Shown here one piece after another: positions 1 through 8,971 of a stretch of 64,000 bases of DNA; the first letter of the stretch is position 1, and each line of letters begins with the position of its first letter. Origin of the DNA: Paenibacillus sp. HGH0039 (GTDB lineage: Bacteria; Bacillota; Bacilli; Paenibacillales; NBRC-103111). Under the pieces are notes generated by a model. That model saw nothing but the letters and a program-made list of their open reading frames with translations, did no database searches and was not told the origin of the DNA. The stretch covers positions 301,609-365,608 of the forward strand of contig NZ_KE150412.1 of assembly GCF_000411255.1 (NCBI RefSeq). The letters are read 5' to 3'. Both the position numbers and the translations under genes were made by a program.

Positions 1-3000
1 GACTCTCTGCCGACGCCTCCGGCGCGCAGCGTTCCGCCCAGCCGGTTTGCCCGCTCGTTGAGCTCCCGGTAGGACAGCTGCTTGTCTTCATAGACAACGG
101 CCAACGCATCGGGAGTCCGGACCGCCTGTTCCTCGAACAGCCGGTGGAACGTCTGCACCTGCGGAAGCTCGGACATGGCCGGATTGAACGCTTCGAACAG
201 CTGCTCTTTTTCCGAAAGCGTAAGCAGCTCCAACTGTTCGACGGGGATGTTCGGATCGGCCGCAGCCTGCTCGACCGCCCGGGTGAAATGCCCGTGAATC
301 CCACGGATGTCTTCCTCGCTGAACGTATCCGCGTTATAGGTGAACCGGATCACAATCCGCTCGCCCGGAATAACCGTTATATCGAAATCGTAGTTCGTTT
401 GCTCCGGGGCCTGAATGTTGGAAATGGCCAAAGCTCCGTTTCCTCCGATAAGCTGTTCGATCCGTTCCTCCATCGGATAGTTTTCGAATACCATGATATG
501 ACTGATAAGATCGCGTTTTTGCTCGCTAAGCGCCTGGATTTCATAAAGCGGGAACGTATCGTAAGCGCCCGAGGCAAGTGCCTGCTCCTGGGTTTTTCGC
601 AAGACATCTGCCACAGATTGTCCCGCTTCGCTCCTAACCCGGACCGGAATCGTATTGATAAACAAGCCGATCATGCTTTCCACACCGGCGATATCCGCCG
701 GACGGCCCGAAACGACGCAGCCGAACACGACATCCCGGCTGTTGTTATAAACTTGCAGAACAAGACCCCAGAGCGTTTGGACGAACGTACTCAGCGTCAC
801 CTGATTTTGCCTGGACACGCGCTCGATCCGCTCGCTCAGTTCCCGGCTGAATTCAAAATCCAGTTCGACCGCGTTGAAACTTTCCGCTTTACGCTGCGCT
901 TTTTCCTGAGGAAGCTTCGTGTGATGGTCGTAGCCGTTCAAGTAACCGCTCCAATAGTCGGCTGCCGCGTTCCGATCCTGTTTCTCCAGCCATTCGATAT
1001 AACGGGCAAACGGAGTAACGGGAGGAAGTTCCGGTTTTCTTCGTTCCAGAAACGCGAAATAGCTTTCAAACACTTCCTTGATCATGAAGGACATGCACCA
1101 GCCGTCCATCAGGATATGATGGTGGCTCCAGATCAAGTGCCAGGTTTGTTCATCGGTCCGCACAAGGGTCACCCGCATAAGCGAGTCATGCGCCAAATCA
1201 AATTTCCGGGCTTTGTCGGCGTTTGCCAGTTCAGCGAGTGCTTGCTCCCTCTCCGCCTCGTCAAGTCCGCTTATATCTGCGTAGTAAATTTCGCCTTTCC
1301 GCTGACGAAACACGATCTGAACCGGCTCATCTTTCCATCCGCTTATAAAATTGGTCCGAAGCGCTTCATGCCGTTGAATCAGCACATCCAGCCCTTTCGC
1401 AAAAGCTTCGGCGTCGAGGCTGCCCTGCAGATCGAACGTGACCTGCTCGAAATAGGCTTCCGAATCGGCGTCCAGCAGGCTGTGGAACAGCATGCCCTTC
1501 TGCATCGGAGTCAGCGTGTACACATTTTCCAGCTCGCCGATGGGGGCGGTGCGTGCCGTCAACTGCTCCAGCTCTTCTACGGACAGCTCCGGCAGCAGGA
1601 CATCGCTCGGCGTAAGCTCCGGCAGATCCTTGGACAAGCAGTGCGCGATTACTCCCCGCAAGCTTGTTTCCAGGAGGCTCCCCAGCCGCTCAATCGACTC
1701 CCGGCGGTACTGTGTCGTGCCGTAGCGGATCGTAAGCTCAAGCGAACCCTCCGTGACCATTCCGTTCATGTCGAGCGCGAAATCCATCACCGCGTTTCCG
1801 CTGATATCGTTCCCGGTTGAGAACGGAGAAGGTTCCAGACCGCTGCTCTGATAATCCTGATCGAACTGGCCGAGGTAGTTAAAGCTGATTTCCGGATCGG
1901 AACCGAATAGGTCGCTCTCCCGCTCTTCCGGCATGTATTTCAGAATGCCGTAGCCGATTCCCTTGTTGGGAATACGCCGGAGTCCTTCCTTGGTCTGCTT
2001 GATCTGCTGGGCAACCGTCTGATCCCGGCCGCTCTCCAGCATGACCGGAAACTGGCTGGTGAACCATCCGACGGTGCGCGTAATGTCGACATCCGGCAGA
2101 ATGTCTTCACGGCCGTGGCCTTCCAAATTCACGAGCACCCGGCTATGTCCCGTCCAGGCTTGGACGGCCATACCGAGGGCGGTAAGCAGAAGATCGTTCA
2201 TCTCCGTATTGTAAGCGCGGTGCGCCTGTTTCAAGAGCTGCTCCGTCTCGCCTTCCGTCCATCTTACGGTCACGACATCGCTGTCTTGGAGCCTTGATTT
2301 CTCCTGTCCCAAATCTTTGGGCAGCGGCGCAAGTTCGATCCGCCCGATCTGCCTCCAGTAAGTCCGCTCGGATTCAAGCGCCGTACTACCCGCATAGCGG
2401 GACAACTGCCCGGCCCATGTCTGGAACGAGTCCGTTTTGTGCGGAAGCGAAATCGCTTGTCCGCCGAGAGCCTGTTCGTAACCGGCCGCAAAATCTTCAA
2501 ACAAGATGCGCCAGGACACGCCGTCCACAACAAGATGGTGGATGGCCATGAGCAAATGGTCGCCATCCGTGCAGCGGAATAGGCCCAGCTTCACCAAAGG
2601 CCCCTTTTCAAGGTCGATACTTCCCTGGATTTCGCTCGCCTTCGCCTCAACGGCTGCCTTGCAGTTTCCGAGGCCCGTGAAATCAGCCACTTCCAGGCTG
2701 AACAATTCTTCCTCGGCCCCCCGGTTCCAAGCTTCATATCCGGTTCCGGTTTTACGGTAAACCGTACGCAGCGCGTCATGGTGCTCGACCAGCTTAGCGA
2801 TCGTTTTCCTCAGAGCCGTCTCCTCGAAACCTTCCCTGCGGTACTGCATGAAGGCCTGATTGCTGTGGTGCGGGTCGGCCGGATTTTGCCCGAAAAACCA
2901 GCGCTGAATCGGCGTCAGCGTCACGGCTCCCGTCACCTCTTCCTGGCTGGCGGTTTTGCCGGCCGTTTGAAGCTGCGGGCTGAGGGACGCTATCGTCGGA

Positions 3001-6000
3001 TAATGGAAAAGATCACGCATAACCAGCTTGTAACCGGCCTGAAGGAGCCTTGAAGAAACTTGCAGCGCTTTAATCGAATCGCCGCCAAGTCCGAAGAAAT
3101 TGTCCGACAGACCGACTCTGTCTACGCCCAGCACGGACTGCCAGACGGCGGCAAGCGCCTGCTCCGCCGGAGTTCGGGGAGCGATGTATTTCACCTCTGC
3201 CTGTACGCTTCCTTCCGGCTCGGGCAGCGCCTTGCGGTCTACCTTGCCGTTCGGCGTTAGAGGCAGCCGGTCCAGACGCATCACGCGAGCCGGCACCATA
3301 TGCGAAGGGAGTGTCTGCTCCAGATACGCGTGCAATTCTCTGGTATCGATTTCATATTCCGCCACCGCGTACCCGCACAAATACTTCTGGCCCCGCTCGT
3401 CGGTACGATCGGTCACGACCGCTTGGCGGATGCCGTCAAAACGCAGCATGGCCGTCTCGATTTCGCCGAGCTCGATCCGGTATCCCCGGATCTTCACCTG
3501 ATAGTCGATCCGCCCGATGAAGTCCACGTTGCCGTCTTCCATCCAGCGAGCCAGATCGCCCGTGCGGTACAGGCGCTCCCCGGCAGCGAACGGGCTGTCC
3601 GCAAACTTCTCTTCCGTCAGTTCCGGACGGTTCATGTACCCCCGGGCGACGCCCGGCCCGCCGATGCACAGCTCGCCTAGAATTCCTACGGGAACGGGGT
3701 TCAACTGAGCGTCCACGATGTAAAATTTCGCATTCAGCCAGGCTTTGCCGATCGGTACGTTTCCGGCTTCCGGCAGCTTGGAGAGCGGTTCGTCGTAGAA
3801 GCTCGAATCAATCGCCGCTTCCGTGACGCCGTAGCTGTTGATGATCCGGAACCGAGAACCGAACCGTTCCTGCAGCTGCCGGTAATCTTCCACACTGCAG
3901 CTGTCGGAGCTGGTGATGAGAAGCTTCATCGAGCTCATATCGAGCCCCTGCTGCGCCACATGCTCCATAAACGGGATGATTAGCGCAGGCGTCGATTCGA
4001 ACACGGTAATCTGCCGGCTCTGTATCCAGCCGTGCAGGCGTGTCGGATCGATCCGGTCGTCTTTCGGCACGATGACCATGGTGCCGCCGTTGTAGAGGGT
4101 CCGGGCGATATCCCCGACGAACACGTCGAAGGAAAAGCTCGCCAGCTGAAGCAGGCGTACGGGGAACTGATCGAGCCCGTATTCCTTGCGGTAAGCCGCT
4201 GCCGTATTCACCAAACTCCGGTGCTCGATCATAACGCCTTTCGGCCGTCCCGTCGTGCCGGAGGTGTAGATCACGTAGGCAAGGTCGTCCTGCCGACTCT
4301 CCGTCGGCGCGTTCTCCCTTTCTTCGCTGTACGACTTCTCGTCGTCCAGGCATAGAATCGTGCGAAGCGCCCCTCCTTCTCCCTGCCACGTTCCGGCTCT
4401 GTCCCTCAGTCCGCTTTGCGTCAGCAGTACGGCCGCACCGCTGTCTTCGAGCATGTAGCGGATGCGATCGGACGGGTAATCCGGGTCCAGCGGAACGTAC
4501 GCGCCTCCAGCTTTCCATACCGCCATGACGCCGACGAGCAGATCGACCGAACGGTCGGCCAGAATGCCCACGACCGCTTCTCGGCCGATTCCGGCTCCGC
4601 GCAGCGAGCCCGCCAGGCGGTTGGCCCGATCGTTGAGTTCCCCGTATGTGAGCTGATTGCTCTCGTACACCACTGCCGCCGTATCCGGATTCAGCGCCGC
4701 CTGTTCCTCGAACAACTGGTGGAACGTTTTGTCAGGCGGAAGTTCGGACACCGGCGGATTGAATTCCGCCAAAATCTTATTCTTCTCTTCATTGCTCAGC
4801 ATGGACAGCTCGCGCACGGTTTGCCGGGGATTAAGGACGATCCGGTCAATAATAGTAAACAACTGCTCCGAGATCCGTAAGATTTCACTCTCATCGAACA
4901 ACTGAGCCCGGTAATCGATATTCAAATCAATTTCCTTATCGTCCAGCATATCTACAACGTGTACGGCAAAATCGCCCACTTCGTGCCCGGAATGACTGCT
5001 TTTCCGAATTACGCTGAGGCCGTCGTAATAAGTCCAGTTCACGGGCAAATATTCGATGTCCACCCGGAACAATTCGGGAACGTCCCACTGTTTGTTCCGC
5101 TCTCTTAAGTCTTGAATAAGCTGATTGTACGGGTACTTCTGGTGGCGGAGATTCGCTTTCTGTTCTTTGGACACATGCTGCAAAAACGCCAATACATGCT
5201 GATCCGGCTCGAGCAGCATTCGGGTCGCAACCGTACTCACGAACATCCCTAACGTCTCTTTCTCCTGCTTCGACGTCCGGTTCGCATAGATGGTGCCGAC
5301 TGTAATATCTTCATTTCCCGTTACTTTATGGAGCAATATGTATAAAGCCGCCAAAAACACCGTAAAGGTACTGATGTTGTTCTCCTCGCTGAAACGCTGC
5401 AGCTGCTCGTAGCGCTTGCCTGCGAAAGGCACACTCACCCTGTCGGCCTCCGTACTCACGGAGTAAGGCGAACTCGGTTTCATTCGTGTAATTTCCGAGA
5501 AGGATTCGAACTTGTCCAGCCAGTAGGCTTTGTCCTTCTGGTAGCGATCCGAACGCTCGTATTCTTGTTCGGCGTAGATGTAATCGAGATAAGTCCCTTT
5601 GGCTTTAGCGTCCGGTTCTCGGCCGTCAATTAATTTCGTATAGTTTTCCATGATCGTCGTGCAAAGAAGATGCGATGCGATACCGTCCGCTATGCTGTGA
5701 TGTATTTTGATGTTAAACCAATGTTCTTCGTTATTCAGATTAAACAGGCAGAATTGATACAGTTGTTCGTCAAAAATGGATAACGGCGTATGATTAAACT
5801 GATCCAGCCACTCTTTCGCTTCGGCTTCGCTGCCCATTTCCATATAGTCGCAGTGCGGTTCAATGTCCGATTCATTCGCAAACCACTGGACGGGTTCGCC
5901 GGATTCGGAAGACTCGATCCGGATTCGGAACGCATCGTGGTCCCGGACCAGCTGATAGATCGCCTGCATCAAAGCGTCGGTATTCACGGGTCCGCGAATA

Positions 6001-6113
6001 AACAAAGTACCCACGATGATTCCGACCGATGTATTCGGATACATCATTTCCATACTCCATATTCTTCGCTGCGCTTGAGTTAAAGCAAACCGTTTGTTCG
6101 TATTTTCTCTCAC
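1..6113 (-). CDS. Nonribosomal peptide synthetase, lipopeptide type, C-A-PCP-E-C-A (partial, 3' end outside window)
   Basis: This is an open frame of about 2,037 codons that runs off the left edge without a stop. The chosen start is the GTG at 6113, 9 bases after AGGAG. Domains in order are: a condensation domain with HHSIADG (about 5700-5680); an adenylation domain (about 4750-3280); a carrier domain with LGGDSIK near 3080, the form usual before epimerases; an epimerization domain with HHLVVDGVSW near 2520; a second condensation domain with HHILMDGW near 1110; and the beginning of a second adenylation domain at the edge. The A1 pocket residues read D-V-G-E-I-S-S-I-D, a pattern known from diaminobutyrate and ornithine domains. 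The first C domain opens a protein with no loading module, so it may attach a fatty acid (inference). The expected product starts with an N-acyl D-Dab or D-Orn residue. The final product cannot be deduced from one module. Confidence 0.93.
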   Translation of the reverse strand, partial: MRENTNKRFALTQAQRRIWSMEMMYPNTSVGIIVGTLFIRGPVNTDALMQAIYQLVRDHDAFRIRIESSESGEPVQWFANESDIEPHCDYMEMGSEAEAKEWLDQFNHTPLSIFDEQLYQFCLFNLNNEEHWFNIKIHHSIADGIASHLLCTTIMENYTKLIDGREPDAKAKGTYLDYIYAEQEYERSDRYQKDKAYWLDKFESFSEITRMKPSSPYSVSTEADRVSVPFAGKRYEQLQRFSEENNISTFTVFLAALYILLHKVTGNEDITVGTIYANRTSKQEKETLGMFVSTVATRMLLEPDQHVLAFLQHVSKEQKANLRHQKYPYNQLIQDLRERNKQWDVPELFRVDIEYLPVNWTYYDGLSVIRKSSHSGHEVGDFAVHVVDMLDDKEIDLNIDYRAQLFDESEILRISEQLFTIIDRIVLNPRQTVRELSMLSNEEKNKILAEFNPPVSELPPDKTFHQLFEEQAALNPDTAAVVYESNQLTYGELNDRANRLAGSLRGAGIGREAVVGILADRSVDLLVGVMAVWKAGGAYVPLDPDYPSDRIRYMLEDSGAAVLLTQSGLRDRAGTWQGEGGALRTILCLDDEKSYSEERENAPTESRQDDLAYVIYTSGTTGRPKGVMIEHRSLVNTAAAYRKEYGLDQFPVRLLQLASFSFDVFVGDIARTLYNGGTMVIVPKDDRIDPTRLHGWIQSRQITVFESTPALIIPFMEHVAQQGLDMSSMKLLITSSDSCSVEDYRQLQERFGSRFRIINSYGVTEAAIDSSFYDEPLSKLPEAGNVPIGKAWLNAKFYIVDAQLNPVPVGILGELCIGGPGVARGYMNRPELTEEKFADSPFAAGERLYRTGDLARWMEDGNVDFIGRIDYQVKIRGYRIELGEIETAMLRFDGIRQAVVTDRTDERGQKYLCGYAVAEYEIDTRELHAYLEQTLPSHMVPARVMRLDRLPLTPNGKVDRKALPEPEGSVQAEVKYIAPRTPAEQALAAVWQSVLGVDRVGLSDNFFGLGGDSIKALQVSSRLLQAGYKLVMRDLFHYPTIASLSPQLQTAGKTASQEEVTGAVTLTPIQRWFFGQNPADPHHSNQAFMQYRREGFEETALRKTIAKLVEHHDALRTVYRKTGTGYEAWNRGAEEELFSLEVADFTGLGNCKAAVEAKASEIQGSIDLEKGPLVKLGLFRCTDGDHLLMAIHHLVVDGVSWRILFEDFAAGYEQALGGQAISLPHKTDSFQTWAGQLSRYAGSTALESERTYWRQIGRIELAPLPKDLGQEKSRLQDSDVVTVRWTEGETEQLLKQAHRAYNTEMNDLLLTALGMAVQAWTGHSRVLVNLEGHGREDILPDVDITRTVGWFTSQFPVMLESGRDQTVAQQIKQTKEGLRRIPNKGIGYGILKYMPEERESDLFGSDPEISFNYLGQFDQDYQSSGLEPSPFSTGNDISGNAVMDFALDMNGMVTEGSLELTIRYGTTQYRRESIERLGSLLETSLRGVIAHCLSKDLPELTPSDVLLPELSVEELEQLTARTAPIGELENVYTLTPMQKGMLFHSLLDADSEAYFEQVTFDLQGSLDAEAFAKGLDVLIQRHEALRTNFISGWKDEPVQIVFRQRKGEIYYADISGLDEAEREQALAELANADKARKFDLAHDSLMRVTLVRTDEQTWHLIWSHHHILMDGWCMSFMIKEVFESYFAFLERRKPELPPVTPFARYIEWLEKQDRNAAADYWSGYLNGYDHHTKLPQEKAQRKAESFNAVELDFEFSRELSERIERVSRQNQVTLSTFVQTLWGLVLQVYNNSRDVVFGCVVSGRPADIAGVESMIGLFINTIPVRVRSEAGQSVADVLRKTQEQALASGAYDTFPLYEIQALSEQKRDLISHIMVFENYPMEERIEQLIGGNGALAISNIQAPEQTNYDFDITVIPGERIVIRFTYNADTFSEEDIRGIHGHFTRAVEQAAADPNIPVEQLELLTLSEKEQLFEAFNPAMSELPQVQTFHRLFEEQAVRTPDALAVVYEDKQLSYRELNERANRLGGTLRAGGVGRE

Positions 6114-6160
6114 ATCGACACTCTCCTGGTATAGAGATTCGTTTTCAGGTATGCAACCCT

Positions 6161-6190
6161 GTTATCTAATTCCACACTCCAAACTTTCAA
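6161..6190 (-). promoter_or_regulatory. Candidate promoter of the NRPS gene
   Basis: On the minus strand TTGAAA (6190-6185) is followed after 18 bases by GATAAC (6166-6161), about 50 bases before the GTG start. The -35 matches consensus at 5 of 6 positions, the -10 at only 4 of 6. It is a weak prediction. Confidence 0.3.
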
Positions 6191-6272
6191 AAAAAACTTG
6201 GACAAAAAGTGAAGGGGTACTTTCGGCAGGCTCGTCTAATGAATTGTCCGATGGGTAAAAATATTCCAAAAC

Positions 6273-6300
6273 TTGACATTTGATGTCGGATAGAGATAAT
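6273..6300 (+). promoter_or_regulatory. Sigma-A-like promoter, TTGACA-16-GATAAT
   Basis: A perfect TTGACA at 6273-6278 is followed after 16 bases by GATAAT at 6295-6300. It points towards the secreted-protein gene but lies about 570 bases before its start codon. It would therefore give a long leader or an independent short transcript. Confidence 0.4.
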
Positions 6301-6588
6301 GAGTAAAGGTATCCTCCCTTCGCGGGCAGTTTAGCAAATGGATGAAATCATCCCGTCTAAGGGATTTTGCAACAAGAGATTCTTGCGTTTAAATCTAAAA
6401 CTATTTTTGCTTCCAAGCTTTGTAGGAATTCCATTTGCTTCCTCTTCTTATAAAATTACATAATTCACCATCAATTACCAATTATAACTGATGTCCTCCC
6501 GGTAATCATGGTATTTTTGAACTATTTTGTATTAATTTAATAATAAGGTCTATTTTTATCCAATTTTACAAAATAACAACATTTCATG

Positions 6589-6620
6589 TGACATATGTCA
6601 TTGCTGAAACATGTACATGT
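6589..6620. promoter_or_regulatory. Two perfect 12-bp palindromes 20 bp apart, candidate operator pair
   Basis: TGACATATGTCA (6589-6600) and ACATGTACATGT (6609-6620) are both perfect palindromes. Their centres are 20 bp apart, close to two helical turns. The two sequences differ, so they may bind one relaxed dimer or two proteins. The regulator is unknown. Confidence 0.4.
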
Positions 6621-6871
6621 GTCGATTAAGCTCGATTCCCCACACCCTCTCTCCGTACCAAACCTCTATTCATTCCAAACGCAATAACGAACGAGCTGCA
6701 TTGAGTATCCTTCCTATCCCTTTTTTATGGGGTTTAATTCACCTTCTCTGCGAATATAAATAAAGCGGTATTTACATAAATCGTCCTTTCCCTTGACGAT
6801 GAGCTAATAGACGTTCTTTATTCTAAATAATGGGAAACTATTCAAGATGAGAATAAAGGAGAGAAAATTGG

Positions 6872-7735
6872 ATGTTTACACGTTTGCTCCGCACCACCGC
6901 GCTTGTCCTGACCGTCGGTTCGACTCTGCTGACCGGCACGGTTATCCAGTCCGAACCCGCACATGCCGCAAGCAACATGGTACCCGATTACGAGGTAAAG
7001 ATTTTAATGAGTCCGGCGGCCGTTCTGGGCTCGGATAACAAGCTCAAAAGCGACGTGCTGGATACGTTCGCCATGCCGTCCAGCGTTACCAAAATGAATG
7101 TGGCTTTCCTGGACACGAACGCCAAAACTATTTACACCGGCGGCTGGAGCCCCCGCATTCGTAAAACCGAAGGCGAGAGCAAATTCGAGCTGAGCTACAA
7201 AAAGCGGTACCCGATCGCAAACAACGATATCAACGCCGCACTTACGAAAGCGAACCAGGACGGATTCGACTCCAGTGACACGAACTACGAAGCGCAAGTC
7301 GAGTGGGGCTACCAGAACAAAACCTTGAGCATCACGCGGAGCAAAAATGCCAGCAAATCCGGATACAGCGGCATGGATCTTCCGTCTGTCAGCGATGCCC
7401 GCAGCCTGATGATCAGCAATGCGCCGGGCAAGTTTGACGATTGGCTCAGCAACGGCTGGGGCACGAGTCTGCTCGGAAGCTCCCGCTACTACGGGCCGGT
7501 GCTTGCCAAACGTTCGATCGGTACCTGGAACGGCTTGAAGCTGTACATCGAAGTATGGCCGATCCGGAACTCTGCCGGAACCGGCACCGAATACATAGTC
7601 GAAGCTTCGTTCAAGACGACGAGCGAATCAACCGCGTCCGCGAAGCACGATGAACTGATTGCACTGCTGCAGAGCAAGGGCTGGTTCCTCGCGCAGGATT
7701 CGCTCAAGACTCAGTTGATTATGGACCGCTACTGA
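6872..7735 (+). CDS. Secreted protein of unknown function, possible CYTH-like fold
   Basis: The 287-residue product has a signal peptide: a short basic start, a hydrophobic run to about residue 28, and an AHA-AS cleavage motif near 33. RBS AAAGGAGAG lies about 10 bases before the ATG. After the signal, a YEVKIL strand, an RIRKTEG segment near residue 97, alternating charged strands (ELSYKKRYP) and an IEVWPI strand recall the tunnel-forming CYTH / triphosphatase fold. That is only pattern similarity. The gene stands alone, divergent from the NRPS and convergent with the next operon. I cannot name a function. Confidence 0.8.
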   Translation: MFTRLLRTTALVLTVGSTLLTGTVIQSEPAHAASNMVPDYEVKILMSPAAVLGSDNKLKSDVLDTFAMPSSVTKMNVAFLDTNAKTIYTGGWSPRIRKTEGESKFELSYKKRYPIANNDINAALTKANQDGFDSSDTNYEAQVEWGYQNKTLSITRSKNASKSGYSGMDLPSVSDARSLMISNAPGKFDDWLSNGWGTSLLGSSRYYGPVLAKRSIGTWNGLKLYIEVWPIRNSAGTGTEYIVEASFKTTSESTASAKHDELIALLQSKGWFLAQDSLKTQLIMDRY

Positions 7736-7745
7736 CGCCGGGACA

Positions 7746-7785
7746 AAAAAAGAACAGGTGTAGGCTATAAAAGCCTGCACCTGTT
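7746..7785 (-). terminator. Rho-independent terminator of the SnoaL/TetR/hydrolase operon
   Basis: A 13-bp stem with one G-T pair (7753-7765 with 7773-7785) is followed on the minus strand by a run of seven T. It lies between two convergent genes and may also slow the plus-strand transcript from 6872-7735. Confidence 0.75.
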
Positions 7786-7975
7786 TGCGTTCGTACACCG
7801 CATATACACTGCCCAATATCCGCTCTCCGGCTGAAACTTCAGCTGCTTTGCATGACGCGGTTTCACGCTTCGCATTGCGCCGCCGTATAACCACCGCCGT
7901 GGACCAAAACCGCTCTGTACGGGGACGGCCCGCAGCTTTTCGCTGAAAGCACGGCAAGCCCTCCCGGATACCGTT

Positions 7976-8362
7976 TTAACTGTAATCTTCGATTACGAGC
8001 AATTTGCCGTCTTCAATTTTAAATACCGACTTTCCTTTAAGAGCGATCTTGTCCCCTGCTTTAGGACCGTGAGGCAGATCGGCCGCAAGAGTTCCCTCGT
8101 AATCAATCTCAACTTCGACCCGGTCGCCTTTGACCGCATAATCCGTAATTGTCTGACAACGCTGGGAGAACAGCTTTTGGGATTGTCCGGCTAATTCGCG
8201 AAAAGCGTCTTTTCCTTCCGTCTCCGCATTCACGACGCCGTTAGAGATGTTCCGGAACACAATCTCCTCATGCATAAGCAGAAGCATACCTTCGATATCG
8301 AAAGCATTATAGGCCTCCACGTATTTTTCAATCAAGCTTTTCGCCGCAAGGTTCTCCATCAT
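7976..8362 (-). CDS. SnoaL/NTF2-like small protein
   Basis: The 128-residue product begins with helices typical of the SnoaL / NTF2-like fold (AAKSLIEKYVEAYNAFDIEGMLLLM), followed by a curved sheet (EIVFRNI, VEVEIDYEGTL, KGKSVFKIEDGKLLVIEDY). The fold makes small cone-shaped barrels that either bind or transform a hydrophobic substrate. No catalytic dyad could be assigned. It is the last gene of a three-gene operon, 18 bases after the TetR gene, and starts at ATG-ATG after GAGGAGCG. A role in handling the hydrolase substrate or product is inference from gene order. Confidence 0.82.
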   Translation of the reverse strand: MMENLAAKSLIEKYVEAYNAFDIEGMLLLMHEEIVFRNISNGVVNAETEGKDAFRELAGQSQKLFSQRCQTITDYAVKGDRVEVEIDYEGTLAADLPHGPKAGDKIALKGKSVFKIEDGKLLVIEDYS

Positions 8363-8380
8363 GACGCTCCTCTCGAATAA

Positions 8381-8971
8381 TTACTCGGTAACGCAAAAAT
8401 CACGAAACAACTGTTCTTTCACCTGCCGGACAGGGTAATGCTCGGGATAGGTCGAGATCATCAGGGAAATCCCGTGGATGGCGGAAGAAAAATGAAGCGA
8501 TCTGATTTCGGGTTCGGGAACTCCGAGTTTACGGAACATCTCACACTGGAGCTGAAACTGCCGGGCCATTTCCTCATTGAGCATCTGGCTGTACCGGGAC
8601 AGCAGCAGATCTTCTTCGGGCTGCGTTTGGAGATGCAAATAAAACCGGTAAATTTTCGGATGCTGGAGCACATTGTCGATAGCGCCGTCGATGATATGTT
8701 TCAACTGCTCGGACGGGGTAGCCAGAGACGCCGCTTTCTGCATGACGTCTTCGATTTCTTCTATCCGGCTTTGTACCATGTCGCCGAGAAGTTCTTCTTT
8801 TCCTTTATAATAATTGTACAAAAGTCCTTTGGAAACCCCCGCCCTCTTCGCTATATCGGCAATAGAGGCGTTATAGTAACCCTTCTCTATAAAAACTTGC
8901 ATGGCCGAAGTCCGGATGTTTTCTTGGGCAAGCTGGCGGACGCGCTCGTTTTCTTCCCTTGAACGCGGCAT
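8381..8971 (-). CDS. TetR family transcriptional regulator
   Basis: The 196-residue product has the TetR N-terminal DNA-binding domain. A helix around AMQVFIEKGYYNASIADIAKRAG is followed by VSKGLLYNYYKGKEELL, which is the family signature (about residues 20-63). The C-terminal ligand-binding half is helical and ends at about residue 193. Its start overlaps the stop of the upstream hydrolase gene by one base (TGATG), so the two are probably translated together. The operon promoter carries a near-perfect dyad (9787-9804), so the protein is probably an autorepressor released by a small hydrophobic ligand. The ligand is unknown. Confidence 0.92.
   Translation of the reverse strand: MPRSREENERVRQLAQENIRTSAMQVFIEKGYYNASIADIAKRAGVSKGLLYNYYKGKEELLGDMVQSRIEEIEDVMQKAASLATPSEQLKHIIDGAIDNVLQHPKIYRFYLHLQTQPEEDLLLSRYSQMLNEEMARQFQLQCEMFRKLGVPEPEIRSLHFSSAIHGISLMISTYPEHYPVRQVKEQLFRDFCVTE

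Larger units (their letters stand above)
6114..6871. other. Long AT-rich intergenic regulatory region between divergent genes
   Basis: These 758 bases separate the minus-strand NRPS from the plus-strand secreted protein and hold no convincing reading frame. The stretch is clearly richer in A and T than its surroundings. It contains a plus-strand promoter-like pair and two perfect 12-base palindromes, listed separately. Its length suggests control of the peptide synthetase by several regulators, which is inference. Confidence 0.6.

Noticed and set aside
144-1820. 558-codon open frame on the plus strand
   Set aside because: It lies antisense to the NRPS epimerization and condensation domains, whose motifs are clear on the minus strand. 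It has no recognisable domain and arises from GC-rich codon use.
7628-7957. 109-codon minus-strand frame
   Set aside because: It overlaps the end of the secreted protein gene and runs through the terminator hairpin.
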